DNA of 56,518 nt from Derxia gummosa DSM 723 (GCF_000482785.1 NZ_AXWS01000003.1:1-56518); one strand, 5' to 3'; positions 11,143 through 20,509 are shown, counted from the first letter of the stretch. Made by a program: numbers and translations. Notes: generated by a model not told the origin, from the letters alone.

Positions 11143-12539
11143 ACCAGCTCGCCGACCGCCTCGCTCCCAGCCGCGCCCCGCTGCTGCCGGGCAACGCGGT
11201 CCGGCTGCTCACGGGCTATGACGAACTCGGCCCCGCGCTGCACGCGGCCTGCGACGCCGCCCGCCGCGAAGTGCAGTTCGAGACCTACATCCTTCATGAC
11301 GACGAGGCCGGTCAGCGCCTGCTCGACGCCTTCGGCCGCGCGGTCGCGCGCGGCGTGAAGGTGAGGGTGCTGGTCGACGGCTTCGGCTCGGCGCACACCC
11401 TGGGCTGGCTGATCGCGCGCTGCCGCGAGCTGGGCGTGGGCCTGCTCGTGTACCGGCCGTTCTCGGCCTGGCGCACGCTGTTCCATCCCAAGGGGTTGAG
11501 GCGGCTGCATCGCAAGCTGTGCGTGGTGGATGGCGAACTGCTGTTCTGCGGCGGCATCAACGTGATCGACGACCGGCTCGACATCCATCACGGCCGCTTC
11601 GAGCTGCCGCGCCTCGACTACGCGGTGGAAGTGCGCGGCCCGGTCGCTGCGCGCGCGCTCGGCGTCATGCAGACCACCTGGCTGCGCACCGCGCTGCGCC
11701 GCGACTGGCGCCGCCAGGTGCGCGACCTCGCGGTCAGCCCCGAACCCTGGCGCGACCTGCGCACGCTCTGGCGCGGCCTGCGCGCGCGCGGCGAGCTGCC
11801 CGCCGACACCGACCGTCTCGCGCCCCGGCCGGGCGAGCGCGGCCCGGCCGACGGCGAGGCCGCGCTCGCCGGCATCGCCCCGGCGCCCGATCGCGGGATC
11901 GCTGCCGATACGCCGTCCGGCACCGGCGACGGCCCAGGCGCTCCTGGCATCCCCCGCGCCAGCGCCGCGCCGCGCGTCGCCCTCGTGATGCGCGACAACC
12001 TGCTCAACCGCCGCGCGATCGAGCGCGTCTATCTCGACGCGATCGGCGCCGCGCGCGAGCGGGTGCTGATCGTCACGCCCTACTTCTATCCGAGCCGGCA
12101 GCTGCGGCAGGCCCTCGTGGGCGCGGCACGGCGCGGCGTGCGCGTGGCGTTGCTGCTCCAGGGCCGCTACGACTACCGCATCGCCGCCTGGGCCGCGCGT
12201 GCGCTCTACCGCGAGCTGCTCGACGCCGGCGTGCGCATCCGCGAATACACGCCCACCTTCCTGCACGCCAAGGTCGCCTGCGTCGATGCCGACTGGGCCA
12301 CCGTGGGCAGCTCCAACATCGACCCGTTGTCGCTGCTGTATGCGCGCGAGGCCAACGTGGTCGTGGCCGGCCGCGAGTTCAACGCCGAACTCGCGGCCTC
12401 GGTCGAGGCGGCAATGGCGCGCGCCGTGCCCGTGCTCCAGGCGCCGTCGGGCGTGGCCGCGCGGCTCGCGCATCGCGCGGTCGCGCTGGTCGCGCGGCTC
12501 GTGATCGGGCTCGCGGGCCAGATCGGCCGGCGCTACTGA
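11139..12539 (+). CDS. clsB: Cardiolipin synthase B
   Basis: A 466-residue phospholipase D-superfamily enzyme with two HKD motifs: HRKLCVVD at His124 and HAKVACVD at His376, the second followed by GSSNID. ClsB enzymes transfer phosphatidyl groups to make cardiolipin in the inner membrane. There is no N-terminal membrane hairpin, which favours the ClsB rather than the ClsA class. A Pro/Ala-rich insertion of about 60 residues (about 220-280) separates the two catalytic halves. The start overlaps the stop of the preceding gene by 4 bp. Confidence 0.9.
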   Translation: MNQLADRLAPSRAPLLPGNAVRLLTGYDELGPALHAACDAARREVQFETYILHDDEAGQRLLDAFGRAVARGVKVRVLVDGFGSAHTLGWLIARCRELGVGLLVYRPFSAWRTLFHPKGLRRLHRKLCVVDGELLFCGGINVIDDRLDIHHGRFELPRLDYAVEVRGPVAARALGVMQTTWLRTALRRDWRRQVRDLAVSPEPWRDLRTLWRGLRARGELPADTDRLAPRPGERGPADGEAALAGIAPAPDRGIAADTPSGTGDGPGAPGIPRASAAPRVALVMRDNLLNRRAIERVYLDAIGAARERVLIVTPYFYPSRQLRQALVGAARRGVRVALLLQGRYDYRIAAWAARALYRELLDAGVRIREYTPTFLHAKVACVDADWATVGSSNIDPLSLLYAREANVVVAGREFNAELAASVEAAMARAVPVLQAPSGVAARLAHRAVALVARLVIGLAGQIGRRY

Positions 12540-12571
12540 GCCGCCCCGCCACGGGAACGAAAGGCCGGCCG

Positions 12572-13747
12572 ATGGATCAGTCACGCATGACCGCCTCCCG
12601 CCCCGCCGACCTCGTCGTCCAGCGCCCCGAGGGCCTCTACTGCCCGCCCGGCGATTTCTTCATCGACCCCTGGCGTCCGGTGGACCGCGCCGTCATCACC
12701 CACGCCCATTCGGATCACGCCCGCGCCGGCCACGGCCACTACCTCGCCACCGCCATCGGCGAAGGCGTGCTGCGCCAGCGCCTCGGCGACATCCGCCTGC
12801 AAACCCTTGCATACGGCGAGACGGTCGAGCACCACGGCGTGCGCATCAGCCTGCATCCGGCCGGCCATGTGCTCGGCAGCGCCCAGGTGCGCATCGAGCA
12901 CGGCGGCCAGGTGTGGGTCGCGTCGGGCGACTACAAGCTCGACGCCGACCCCACCTGCGCGCCCTTCGAGCCGCTGCGCTGCGACTGCTTCATCACCGAA
13001 TCCACCTTCGGCCTGCCCATCTACCGCTGGCCCGCGCCGGCCGAGGTCTTCGCCGACATGAACGACTGGTGGCGCGCCAACGTCGCCGCCGGCCGCGCGA
13101 GCGTGGTGTTCGCGTATTCCTTCGGCAAGGCGCAGCGCGTGCTCGCGGGCGTCGATGCGTCCATCGGGCCGATCGTCGTGCACGGCGCGGTCGAGGCGCT
13201 CGACCGCGCCTATCGCGCGGCCGGCGTCGCGCTGCCGCCCACTTTGCTCGTGACCGACTTCAAGGACCGCAAGGCGCTCGCGGGCGCGCTCGTCGTCGCG
13301 CCGCCGTCGGCCGCCGGCAGCCCGTGGATGCGCCGTTTCGGCGAGGCGTCGGACGGCTTCGCCTCGGGCTGGATGCGGCTGCGCGGCGCGCGCCGGCGTC
13401 GCGCGCTCGACCGCGGCTTCGTGCTGTCCGACCACGCCGACTGGCCCGGCCTCATGACCGCCATCCGCGCGACCGGCGCCGGACGCGTGATCGTCACCCA
13501 CGGCTACGAGGCGCCGATGCTGCGCTGGCTGCGCGAGAACGGCCTCGACGCCGGCGTCTTCGCCACCGAGTACGGCGACGAGGAGCGCGCCGATGTCGCG
13601 GCGGCCGAGCCTGCGGTGCCCGACGTGCCCGATGTGCCCGCGCTCGCGTCCGCCAGCCGCGCGCCCCGCCACGCCGACGACCGCACCGACGACCACGATC
13701 CCACCCCCGTCGCATCCGCACTGCCCGGCGCGCCCGACGCGGGTTAG
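12572..13747 (+). CDS. Ligase-associated-type DNA exonuclease (metallo-beta-lactamase fold)
   Basis: A 391-residue beta-CASP metallo-beta-lactamase protein. The metal motif THAHSDHARAGH, LHPAGHVLGSAQ, SGDYKLDADPTCAPFEP and ITESTFGLPIY are typical of the exonuclease usually encoded beside an ATP-dependent DNA ligase (LigB/LigC type) and helicase. LSDHADWPGL supplies the later metal ligands. No ligase or helicase gene is nearby, which is unusual. The last about 55 residues are a VPDVP/Ala/Asp-rich low-complexity tail that looks like a poorly conserved extension. It follows clsB by 32 bp. Confidence 0.85.
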   Translation: MDQSRMTASRPADLVVQRPEGLYCPPGDFFIDPWRPVDRAVITHAHSDHARAGHGHYLATAIGEGVLRQRLGDIRLQTLAYGETVEHHGVRISLHPAGHVLGSAQVRIEHGGQVWVASGDYKLDADPTCAPFEPLRCDCFITESTFGLPIYRWPAPAEVFADMNDWWRANVAAGRASVVFAYSFGKAQRVLAGVDASIGPIVVHGAVEALDRAYRAAGVALPPTLLVTDFKDRKALAGALVVAPPSAAGSPWMRRFGEASDGFASGWMRLRGARRRRALDRGFVLSDHADWPGLMTAIRATGAGRVIVTHGYEAPMLRWLRENGLDAGVFATEYGDEERADVAAAEPAVPDVPDVPALASASRAPRHADDRTDDHDPTPVASALPGAPDAG

Positions 13748-13866
13748 GCTGGTGCATCGCGCCAGTCGCGCGGCGCGCCCGCTGCCCGGCGCCGCGCCGG
13801 CCGCGCATCCCTCGCCGTCCATCCTCCGGAGGCCGTCATGACCACCCGCGCCGAAAGCTCCGCGCC

Positions 13867-14379
13867 ATGAGCGCCCAGCCGAGCAACCCGTCCGACCACC
13901 ATTCGCTGCGCGAACTGGCCGCCCGCGTCGTGCGCACCTGGCAGCCGGCCTGCTGGTTCGGCTTCATCGTCGAAGCCATCCCGGAAGAAGGCGGCGAGGA
14001 GGACGGCGAGCCGGTGCAGCATCCGGCGCACTTTCTCGTCGCCGCCTGGCCGCCTGTCGACGCGCCGCCGCTGCCGCTGATGCCGGCCGGCGCGGCCATC
14101 GTCAGTCGCCATGTCGTGCATGCCGCCGCCGAGCTGCTGCGACTCGTGCCGCGCGACGTGCCCATCGTCATGCTCGGCCGCGATTCCGTTAACACCATGC
14201 TCGTCGCCGACATGATCCTGGCCGGCGACCGCAACCTCGACGGCTGGTACCGCGAGCGGCTCGAAACCTTTGCCGAAGCCGAGCGCCGCAACTGGCGCCT
14301 CGAAATCGGCCGCGACTACTCCGACCGTGACGAGGGCTTCGAGCGCTTCAAGCAGCGCATCCTCGGGCAGGCGCCCTGA
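13867..14379 (+). CDS. Hypothetical protein, 170 residues
   Basis: Not recognised. The ATG at 13867 is chosen because codons upstream belong to a shadow frame. The protein has no signal peptide or membrane span. A short acidic stretch EEGGEEDGE lies at about 39-47, and a mixed alpha/beta core includes PIVMLGRDSVNTMLVADMIL and a C-terminal charged helix (ERFKQRIL). It is probably cytoplasmic. It sits between the exonuclease and a lipoprotein gene, with spacing too large to argue for an operon. Confidence 0.6.
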   Translation: MSAQPSNPSDHHSLRELAARVVRTWQPACWFGFIVEAIPEEGGEEDGEPVQHPAHFLVAAWPPVDAPPLPLMPAGAAIVSRHVVHAAAELLRLVPRDVPIVMLGRDSVNTMLVADMILAGDRNLDGWYRERLETFAEAERRNWRLEIGRDYSDRDEGFERFKQRILGQAP

Positions 14380-14440
14380 ACGCGGCGCGGCAATGCCCGC
14401 CGACTACAATCGCCGCGCTTCTTCAGCACGAAAGGTTGAT

Positions 14441-15826
14441 GTGAACAACAGGTTTCGCCGGGCCTTCGCGACCACCTCGGTCGCGGCCCTGATCGCGGCG
14501 GCACTGGCCGCCTGTGGCGGCGGCAACGGCAGCTCCGCCGAGCCGCCCACCGACCTCGCCGTCACCGGCGGCGACGGCCGTGTCGTCGCCACCTTCACGG
14601 CCAAGTCCGGTGTCGAGTACTGGCTGTTCTATGCGCGCGACGCGAGCATCAGCAAGTCGAACTGGGTGTCGCTCACGGGCAATGGCTCGATCGTCAATGC
14701 CAGCAGCCCGCAGGTGGTCTGCTCGCAGTACAACGACCTGAGCGTGTGGTTCGCCGCCGACGGCCGCACCGACGGCGGCCCGGGCGGCGCCTTCAGCACC
14801 GTCCAGCGCGCCGACCTGCGCGCCGCCGGCGCCACCTGGCGCGCGCTTGCCAGCGGCCCGACCGCGCTCAACGGCATCGGCTTCGCAGCCGAGCGCAGCT
14901 GCCCGACCAACGGCAGCCTCTACACCGGCACCTACTACGGCGTCGGTCCCGGCGGGGCGATCTGGAAGGTGAGCGATGCCGACCTCTACGCCGGCTGGGC
15001 CGGCCTGGGCGGCGCGAGCGCGGCGGGCTGGACCGCCGTCACCACGCCCACCGGCTTCACCGACGACCTCTACGCCGTCTCGACCTACACCGCCTCGCTC
15101 AACGCCAGCTCGCCGAGCATGGTCTGGCTGGCCGTGGGCGCGGGCGGCGCGGCGCTGCACAGCACCGACGGGACGAACTGGAGCGTGACGCGCGCCGCCA
15201 GCGGCAGCCATGCCGCCATGCGCGCCATCACCAAGGTCGGCAGCACTTTCATCGTCGTGGGCGACAACGGCACGATCGAATCGACCGTCGACGGCAGCAC
15301 CTGGAGCACGCTCACCTCGGGCACCACGGCCAATCTCACCGGCGTCACCTACGGCAACGGCCGGCTCGTGGCGGTGGGCGAGCGCGGCACCGTCATCCAG
15401 AGCACCGACGGCGGCGGCAGCTGGTCGGCCGTGACGATGGCGACCGGCAGCAGCGCGCCGACGGCCGATCTCGCGGCCGTGGCCTACGGCAGCTACGACA
15501 TCAACGGCGGCACCGCCACGCTCACGAGCATCAACACATTCGTGGCCGTGGGCGCCAACGGCACGATCCTGCGCAGCACCGACGGCGGTTCGACCTGGAC
15601 CGACATCAGCAGCACGGCAGGCGCCGGCGGCAGCAACCTCACCGGCGTGGCCTACACCTCGCGCTTCGTGGCGGTGGATGCAAGCGGCGCGGCCTGGACC
15701 AGCCGCCTCGGCGATACCTGGACCAGCCAGGGCTCGGCCGTGACCGGCGGCGCGAGCCGCATCGTCGCCAACTCGGCCGGCTATCTCGCGGTCGGCGCCT
15801 CGGGCGCGGCGGGCGTCGCCTACTGA
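14441..15826 (+). CDS. YCF48/sialidase-like beta-propeller lipoprotein
   Basis: A 461-residue protein starting at GTG (14441) after an AAAGG ribosome site. The signal peptide ends in lipobox LAAC (Cys about 26), followed by a Gly/Ser-rich linker. The body holds BNR/Asp-box-like repeats: STDGTNWS, TVDGSTWS, STDGGGSW and STDGGSTW, each about 40-80 residues apart, which predicts a beta-propeller of the YCF48/WD40-like class. The role is unknown. Its stop overlaps the start of the cytochrome subunit by one base, tying it to the sulfide dehydrogenase genes; an accessory or assembly role is inferred. Confidence 0.75.
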   Translation: MNNRFRRAFATTSVAALIAAALAACGGGNGSSAEPPTDLAVTGGDGRVVATFTAKSGVEYWLFYARDASISKSNWVSLTGNGSIVNASSPQVVCSQYNDLSVWFAADGRTDGGPGGAFSTVQRADLRAAGATWRALASGPTALNGIGFAAERSCPTNGSLYTGTYYGVGPGGAIWKVSDADLYAGWAGLGGASAAGWTAVTTPTGFTDDLYAVSTYTASLNASSPSMVWLAVGAGGAALHSTDGTNWSVTRAASGSHAAMRAITKVGSTFIVVGDNGTIESTVDGSTWSTLTSGTTANLTGVTYGNGRLVAVGERGTVIQSTDGGGSWSAVTMATGSSAPTADLAAVAYGSYDINGGTATLTSINTFVAVGANGTILRSTDGGSTWTDISSTAGAGGSNLTGVAYTSRFVAVDASGAAWTSRLGDTWTSQGSAVTGGASRIVANSAGYLAVGASGAAGVAY

Positions 15827-16218
15827 TGGCGACGGGCGGCGTGAAGCTCGCGGGCGCGGCAGTCGCGCTGATCGCGGGCCTGCTGGCCGGCGGCGCGCTG
15901 GCGGAGGCGGCCGCGCCGGCCACGGCGGCCTCCGACGGCGCCAGCGTCCACGCCGGGGTCGCGGCCGCGCGCATCGCCCCGCTCGCCGCCAACTGCCTCG
16001 TCTGCCACCCGGCCCGGCCCGCCGACCTGCGCGGGCTCGACCGGCCGCTGGTGCCGCTGGCCGATCTCGGCCGGCTGCCGCCGGATCGCATCGAAGCGGC
16101 CTTGCGCGCCTTCCGCGCCAATGCCGCCGCCGGCACCGTCATGCCGCGCATCGCGCGCGCGCTCGACGATGCCGACATCGCCGCGCTGGCCACGGCCTTC
16201 GCGCCGCCGGCCCGCTGA
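15826..16218 (+). CDS. Monohaem cytochrome c, probable sulfide dehydrogenase cytochrome subunit
   Basis: A 130-residue protein with an N-terminal hydrophobic export signal (about 8-26, ending GGALAEA). One haem motif CLVCH (Cys57, Cys60, His61) is present, and GTVMPRIA offers Met106 as the distal ligand. The gene overlaps the upstream lipoprotein stop and precedes a flavocytochrome c sulfide dehydrogenase flavoprotein by about 50 bp, so it is the likely FccA/SoxE-like electron acceptor for sulfide oxidation in the periplasm. It is shorter than dihaem FccA. Confidence 0.8.
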   Translation: MATGGVKLAGAAVALIAGLLAGGALAEAAAPATAASDGASVHAGVAAARIAPLAANCLVCHPARPADLRGLDRPLVPLADLGRLPPDRIEAALRAFRANAAAGTVMPRIARALDDADIAALATAFAPPAR

Positions 16219-16268
16219 CACGCGCGGCCTTTTCCCTCTCCAACGCGCCCGAGTCGCCGGAGTCGCGC

Positions 16269-17651
16269 ATGAATCCTCGTTTCCTGCCGGCGCGGCGGCG
16301 TCTGATCGCGGCCGGGTTGTCGGCGTTCGCCAGCGCCACGGCCACCGCGGAAGCCGCGAGTCCGGCGCCGGGCGCCTCCGCATCCTCGTCCGGCGCGACG
16401 CCAGCCACCGGCGCGCGGGCCGACCGCATCGCGCCGGCCCGCGCCGCGTCCGCGTTGCGCCATGCGCCGGCCGCGCACGTCGTCATCGTCGGCGGCGGCT
16501 TCGCGGGCGGCGCCTGCGCGCGCTGGCTCAAGCGGCTCGCGCCCGCGCTCGACATCACGCTCGTCGAGCCGCGCGCGAGCTTCGTCACCGGCCCGATGTC
16601 GAACGCGCTGCTCGCGGGCATCGCCCGGCCGGCGGCGGTCACGCACGGGCCGGCGGCGCTCGCGGCCGAGGGCATCCGCGTGGTCGCGCAGGCGGCGACG
16701 GCGATCGACCCCGCAGCGCTCGCCGTCACCCTCGCCGACGGCCGCGTGCTGCGCGCCGACCGGCTCGTCGTCGCGCCGGGCATCGCGCCGCGCTTCGGCG
16801 GCATCGACGGGCTCGACGAGACGACCACCGACCTCATGCCCCACGGCTGGCTCGGCGGCGCGCAGTTCGAGCTGCTGCGCCGCCGCTTCGCCGATCTGCG
16901 CGACGGCGCCACCGTCGTCATCGGCGCGCCGCAGAACCCCTACCGCTGCCCGCCCGGCCCCTACGAGCGCGCCAGCCTCATGGCCTGGGCGCTCGCGCGG
17001 CGCATGCGGCAGTTCCGCATCGTCATCGCCGACGCCAAGGACGACTTCACCAAGCGCCGCCTGTTCCAGCTCGCCTGGGACGAGCGCCATCCCGGCCACA
17101 TCGAATGGATCGCGCGCGCGGCCGGCGGCGAAGTGACCGGCGTGGACGCACGCGCCGGCGAAGTGCGCCTCGCCAACGGCGAACGCCTGCGCGCCGACCT
17201 CGCCTGCATCGTCCCGCCGCAGCGCGCGGCGGCGATCGCGGCCGCCGCCGACCTCACCGACGCGAGCGGCTGGTGCCCGGTCGATCCGGCCGATTTCCGC
17301 TCGCAGCGCCATGCCGGCGTGCATGTGCTCGGCGACGCGGCCATCGCCCAGCCGATGCCGAAGTCGGCGTTCTCGGCGGTGAGCCAGGCGCGGCTGTGCG
17401 CGGCGGCGATCGCGGCCGAACTGGCCGGCGCGCCCGCGCCCGAGCCGAGGCTGGTCAACACCTGCTACAGCCTCGTCGCGCCCGACGCGGCCATCTCGGT
17501 GAGCGCGGTGTACGGCGTCGCCAACCGGCAGGTGAACGTGGTGAGCGAGGGCCAGAGCGAGCTGGCGGCCGGCGCGGACGTGCGCGCGGCCGAGGCGCAG
17601 GCGGCCTGGGCGGTGTACGCGGGGCTGGTGGGGGCGAGCTTCGGCGGGTGA
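16269..17651 (+). CDS. fccB: Flavocytochrome c sulfide dehydrogenase, flavoprotein subunit
   Basis: A 460-residue FAD protein. The N-terminal ARRRLIAAGL is a twin-arginine-type export signal. The FAD dinucleotide motif VIVGGGFAGG starts at about residue 74. Redox-active cysteines are expected at Cys227 (YRCPPGPYERA) and Cys399 (NTCYSLV), as in FccB/SoxF. FVTGPMSN and HVLGDAAIAQPMPKS are further family marks. The enzyme oxidises sulfide to sulfur or polysulfide and passes electrons to cytochrome c. It follows the monohaem cytochrome gene. SoxF is an alternative name; no other sox genes are visible. Confidence 0.88.
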   Translation: MNPRFLPARRRLIAAGLSAFASATATAEAASPAPGASASSSGATPATGARADRIAPARAASALRHAPAAHVVIVGGGFAGGACARWLKRLAPALDITLVEPRASFVTGPMSNALLAGIARPAAVTHGPAALAAEGIRVVAQAATAIDPAALAVTLADGRVLRADRLVVAPGIAPRFGGIDGLDETTTDLMPHGWLGGAQFELLRRRFADLRDGATVVIGAPQNPYRCPPGPYERASLMAWALARRMRQFRIVIADAKDDFTKRRLFQLAWDERHPGHIEWIARAAGGEVTGVDARAGEVRLANGERLRADLACIVPPQRAAAIAAAADLTDASGWCPVDPADFRSQRHAGVHVLGDAAIAQPMPKSAFSAVSQARLCAAAIAAELAGAPAPEPRLVNTCYSLVAPDAAISVSAVYGVANRQVNVVSEGQSELAAGADVRAAEAQAAWAVYAGLVGASFGG

Positions 17652-17810
17652 GGGCGGGCCTCGGCAGCCGAGGGCGGGCCTCGACGAGTGAAGGCGGCTG
17701 GCCGGCTCCGGGCGGCGCGGGGCTGATCGGCAAGCTCATGCCGAATTGCGAACTGAAATTGCACATCGCGGATGCGGCTGCCGCTCATGTCGCATCCACC
17801 TCAACCGACA

Positions 17811-17830
17811 GCTGCGACACCTGTCGCAGC
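17811..17830. promoter_or_regulatory. Putative upstream activator site (perfect palindrome)
   Basis: GCTGCGACACCTGTCGCAGC is a perfect inverted repeat with 9-bp arms and a CC centre. It lies about 140 bp upstream of the sigma-54 element at 17970. Its 14-bp core GCGACACCTGTCGC recurs exactly at 26028-26041, upstream of the flavin monooxygenase. Confidence 0.6.
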
Positions 17831-17969
17831 CCGATCCGCCGCCTGCCGTGCGGCGCCGCCGCATCCGGCATGCGGATGCCGCTTCCGCAGCCTTCTGCGC
17901 GCCGTTTGCCGTCTTGCGGCGGCGCGCCATCCGCCGCTCGCCGCGTGTCGGCCGATGCTGCGCCGCACA

Positions 17970-17985
17970 TGGCACGCCTCCTGCC
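17970..17985 (+). promoter_or_regulatory. Sigma-54 promoter of the activator gene
   Basis: TGGCACGCCTCCTGCC has a perfect -24 box TGGCACG, and GG and GC are separated by exactly 10 nt. The -12 box is CTGCC, identical to the -12 boxes before the porin and the PQQ dehydrogenase. It is about 140 bp before the start codon at 18126. Confidence 0.6.
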
Positions 17986-18125
17986 ATCCGCGCCTGCGCC
18001 GCGCGCCGCTTCGGGACATCCCGCAGGACAAGCCCGCCCCGCACCCCCGATCCTCGGCAACGGAGGGACCACCCAACATGACCGGCCGCGAGCAGTGCGC
18101 AGGCCGGCGGCGCGAGGAGCAAGAC

Positions 18126-20471
18126 ATGGTTTCACCCGCAGAACGTGCGCGACACATCGACAACGTGTTCTCGATGGTCGCTAGGCCCGAGGCCGAGGCG
18201 ACGCAGACCGTCCACCCCGAGGCCACGCCGCTCTACCGCAGCTGGGCGCGCTGCGTGACCACGCACGGCCTCGACCCGGCCCGACCCACGCCGGCGCGCA
18301 TCCTGCCGCAGCAGCAGGTGCGCGAGCACCGCGAGCGGCTCGACGACTTCCTGCGCGTCGCGCGCTCGGGCATGGAGGACATGTATTCGCGCGTCGCCGA
18401 CCTCGGCTACATGCTGCTGCTCACCGACGCCGCCGGCATCACCGTCGACTACATCGGCAACCCGTCGCAGGAAGACGAACTGCGCGGCGCCGGCCTCTAC
18501 CTCGGCGCCGACTGGAACGAGGCCCACGCGGGCACCTGCGGCGTCGGCACCTGCCTGATCGAGCGCCGGCCCATCACCTGCCACCAGGCCGAGCATTTCG
18601 ACGCCACGCACATCGCGCTCACCTGCTCGTCGGCGCCGCTGTTCGACCCGACCGGCGAACTGCTCGCGGTGCTGGATGTGTCGGCGCTGCGCTCGCCCGT
18701 CGGCCGCGACAGCCAGCATCTGGCCTTCCAGCTCGCCTGCATGTACGCCCAGCGCATCGAGGATGCGAACTTCCTGCGCCACTTCCGCCGCCACTGGATC
18801 CTGAGGCTCGGGCGCGGCGCGGGGCTGGTGGATGTGTCGGGCGAAGTCATCTTCGCCTTCGACGAGGACGGCGTGATCGCCGGCGCCAATTCGGGCGCGC
18901 GGGCGCGGGCCTGGGGCATGGCCGGGCTGCCGGGGCAGTCGCCGGTCGGGCGCTCGCTGTTCGAGCTGTTTCCGGCGGCGGCCGACGGCATCTGGCGGCT
19001 CGCGCGCGAAGGGCGCGGCATCGACGAGATCGTGCTCGGCGGCGAGGCCGGCCGGCGCTGGTACGCGACCGCCAGCCCGCCGCGCGAACGCTGGCGCGAG
19101 TCGGCGAGCGCGCTCGGGCGCGGCGTGAGGGAGGCGGTGGATGCGGTGCAGGCGCGGCGGGTGGGCGTGTCGGGCGGCGCTGCAAGCCTTTGCAACGCCG
19201 GGATGTCCGGCCACGACGGCGACGCCATGCCGGCCGGCGCCGTCCCGCGCGACGCCCGCCTCGGGCACGCCGGCGCGCAATCCGCCGCCCGCGACGACGC
19301 CCTCGCCATCGGCCCGGTCGCCGCGCGCAGCCCGCGCGCGCCACAGGCACCGCGCCATCCCACGCTCGACCGCCTCGCCGGCGACGACCCCGCCATGACC
19401 CGCCTCGTCGCCCAGGTGCGCCGGCTCGCGAGCTGGCGCATGAACGTGCTCGTGCACGGCGAGACCGGCGCCGGCAAGGAGGTGCTCGCGCGCGCCATCC
19501 ATGCGGCCGGCCCGCGCGCCGAGCGGCCCTTCGTCGCGATCAACTGCGCCGCCATCCCCGACTCGCTCATCGAGAGCGAACTGTTCGGCTACCTGCCCGG
19601 CAGCTTCACCGGCGGCCGGGCCAAGGGCGCGCGCGGCCTCATCCAGCAGGCCGACGGCGGCACGCTCTTCCTCGACGAGATCGGCGACATGCCGCTGCAC
19701 CTGCAAACCCGGCTGCTGCGCGTCATCAGCGAGGGCGAGGTGCTGCCGATCGGCGCCGACAAGCCGGTGCCGGTGGACCTCGCCATCGTCGCCGCCACCC
19801 ACCGCGAACTGCGCGAGCGCGTCGCGGCCGGAACGTTCCGCGAAGACCTCTACTACCGCCTCGCCGGCGCGACGCTGCGCCTGCCCGCGCTGCGCGACCG
19901 CGCCGACCGGCAATGGCTGATCGCCCAGCTCTATGCCGACGAAGCTGCGGCGGCGGGCGGGCACGCCGGCATCACCGAGGCCGCGCTCGCACGCCTGCTC
20001 GCGCACGACTGGCCCGGCAACCTGCGCGAGCTGCGCAACGTGCTGCGGCTGGCGATCGTGTACAGCGGAGCGGGGCCGGTCGAGGCGGAGCACTTGCCGG
20101 AGGAGGTCGGCGCGGGCGGGATGCGCTCGGGTGCGCGTGCGGGCATGGCTGGCGGCGCCGGAAGGTCGGGCGTCGCAAGCGGCCCGGGCATCGAAAGCGA
20201 CGCCGCACATCCGCACGCGCCGGACGACGGCGCCTCAGCCGGCGCCTCTTCCATCGCCGCCGGCTTCGCCGCGAGCCGCCGCGCCCCCGCCGCCGGCCAC
20301 GTCGATGCAAGCGCTGTCAGCCTCGGTGACGGTGATGTCCACCGCCTCGTCGAAGCCCTGCGCCGCAACCGCTGGAACGTGAGCACGACCGCGCGCGAAC
20401 TGGCCATCTGCCGCGCGACGATCTACCGGCAGATGAAGCGCCACGGCATCGTCAGCCCCAATCATCAGTAG
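18126..20471 (+). CDS. Sigma-54-dependent transcriptional activator, AcoR-like
   Basis: A 781-residue NtrC-superfamily activator. The ATG at 18126 has an AGGAG site at 18115. An N-terminal GAF-like sensor (about 75-200) precedes a PAS-like region (about 230-310). The AAA+ domain has Walker A GETGAGKE at 445, the sigma-54 contact loop GSFTGG at 492-497 (consensus GAFTGA) and Walker B GGTLFLDEIGDMP. A Fis-type helix-turn-helix, TTARELAICRATIYRQM, lies at the C-terminus. Long Ala/Gly-rich linkers flank the AAA+ domain. This matches AcoR/MimR-type regulators of alcohol and ketone catabolism. It likely controls the adjacent porin and PQQ dehydrogenase and its own gene. Confidence 0.9.
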   Translation: MVSPAERARHIDNVFSMVARPEAEATQTVHPEATPLYRSWARCVTTHGLDPARPTPARILPQQQVREHRERLDDFLRVARSGMEDMYSRVADLGYMLLLTDAAGITVDYIGNPSQEDELRGAGLYLGADWNEAHAGTCGVGTCLIERRPITCHQAEHFDATHIALTCSSAPLFDPTGELLAVLDVSALRSPVGRDSQHLAFQLACMYAQRIEDANFLRHFRRHWILRLGRGAGLVDVSGEVIFAFDEDGVIAGANSGARARAWGMAGLPGQSPVGRSLFELFPAAADGIWRLAREGRGIDEIVLGGEAGRRWYATASPPRERWRESASALGRGVREAVDAVQARRVGVSGGAASLCNAGMSGHDGDAMPAGAVPRDARLGHAGAQSAARDDALAIGPVAARSPRAPQAPRHPTLDRLAGDDPAMTRLVAQVRRLASWRMNVLVHGETGAGKEVLARAIHAAGPRAERPFVAINCAAIPDSLIESELFGYLPGSFTGGRAKGARGLIQQADGGTLFLDEIGDMPLHLQTRLLRVISEGEVLPIGADKPVPVDLAIVAATHRELRERVAAGTFREDLYYRLAGATLRLPALRDRADRQWLIAQLYADEAAAAGGHAGITEAALARLLAHDWPGNLRELRNVLRLAIVYSGAGPVEAEHLPEEVGAGGMRSGARAGMAGGAGRSGVASGPGIESDAAHPHAPDDGASAGASSIAAGFAASRRAPAAGHVDASAVSLGDGDVHRLVEALRRNRWNVSTTARELAICRATIYRQMKRHGIVSPNHQ

Positions 20472-20509
20472 CGTCGCCCGGCCCGGTAGCGCCGGGTGGC
20501 GGTGAAGCG

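Larger units (their letters stand above)
17652..18125. promoter_or_regulatory. Regulatory region upstream of the sigma-54 activator gene
   Basis: A 474-bp gap without a credible gene. It starts with a near-duplicate GAGGGCGGGCCTCG (about 17650 and 17680). It then holds an activator-like palindrome (17811-17830), a separate TGTCGC half-site (17788-17793), and a sigma-54 -24/-12 element (17970-17985). The layout is that of an autoregulated bacterial enhancer-binding protein. Confidence 0.6.

Noticed and set aside
14405-14410. TACAAT as a -10 promoter for the propeller lipoprotein
   Set aside because: No acceptable -35 was found upstream.
17772-18125. N-terminal extension of the sigma-54 activator
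   Set aside because: The 118 extra residues overlap the palindrome and sigma-54 element and are low-complexity; the ATG at 18126 has a good ribosome site.
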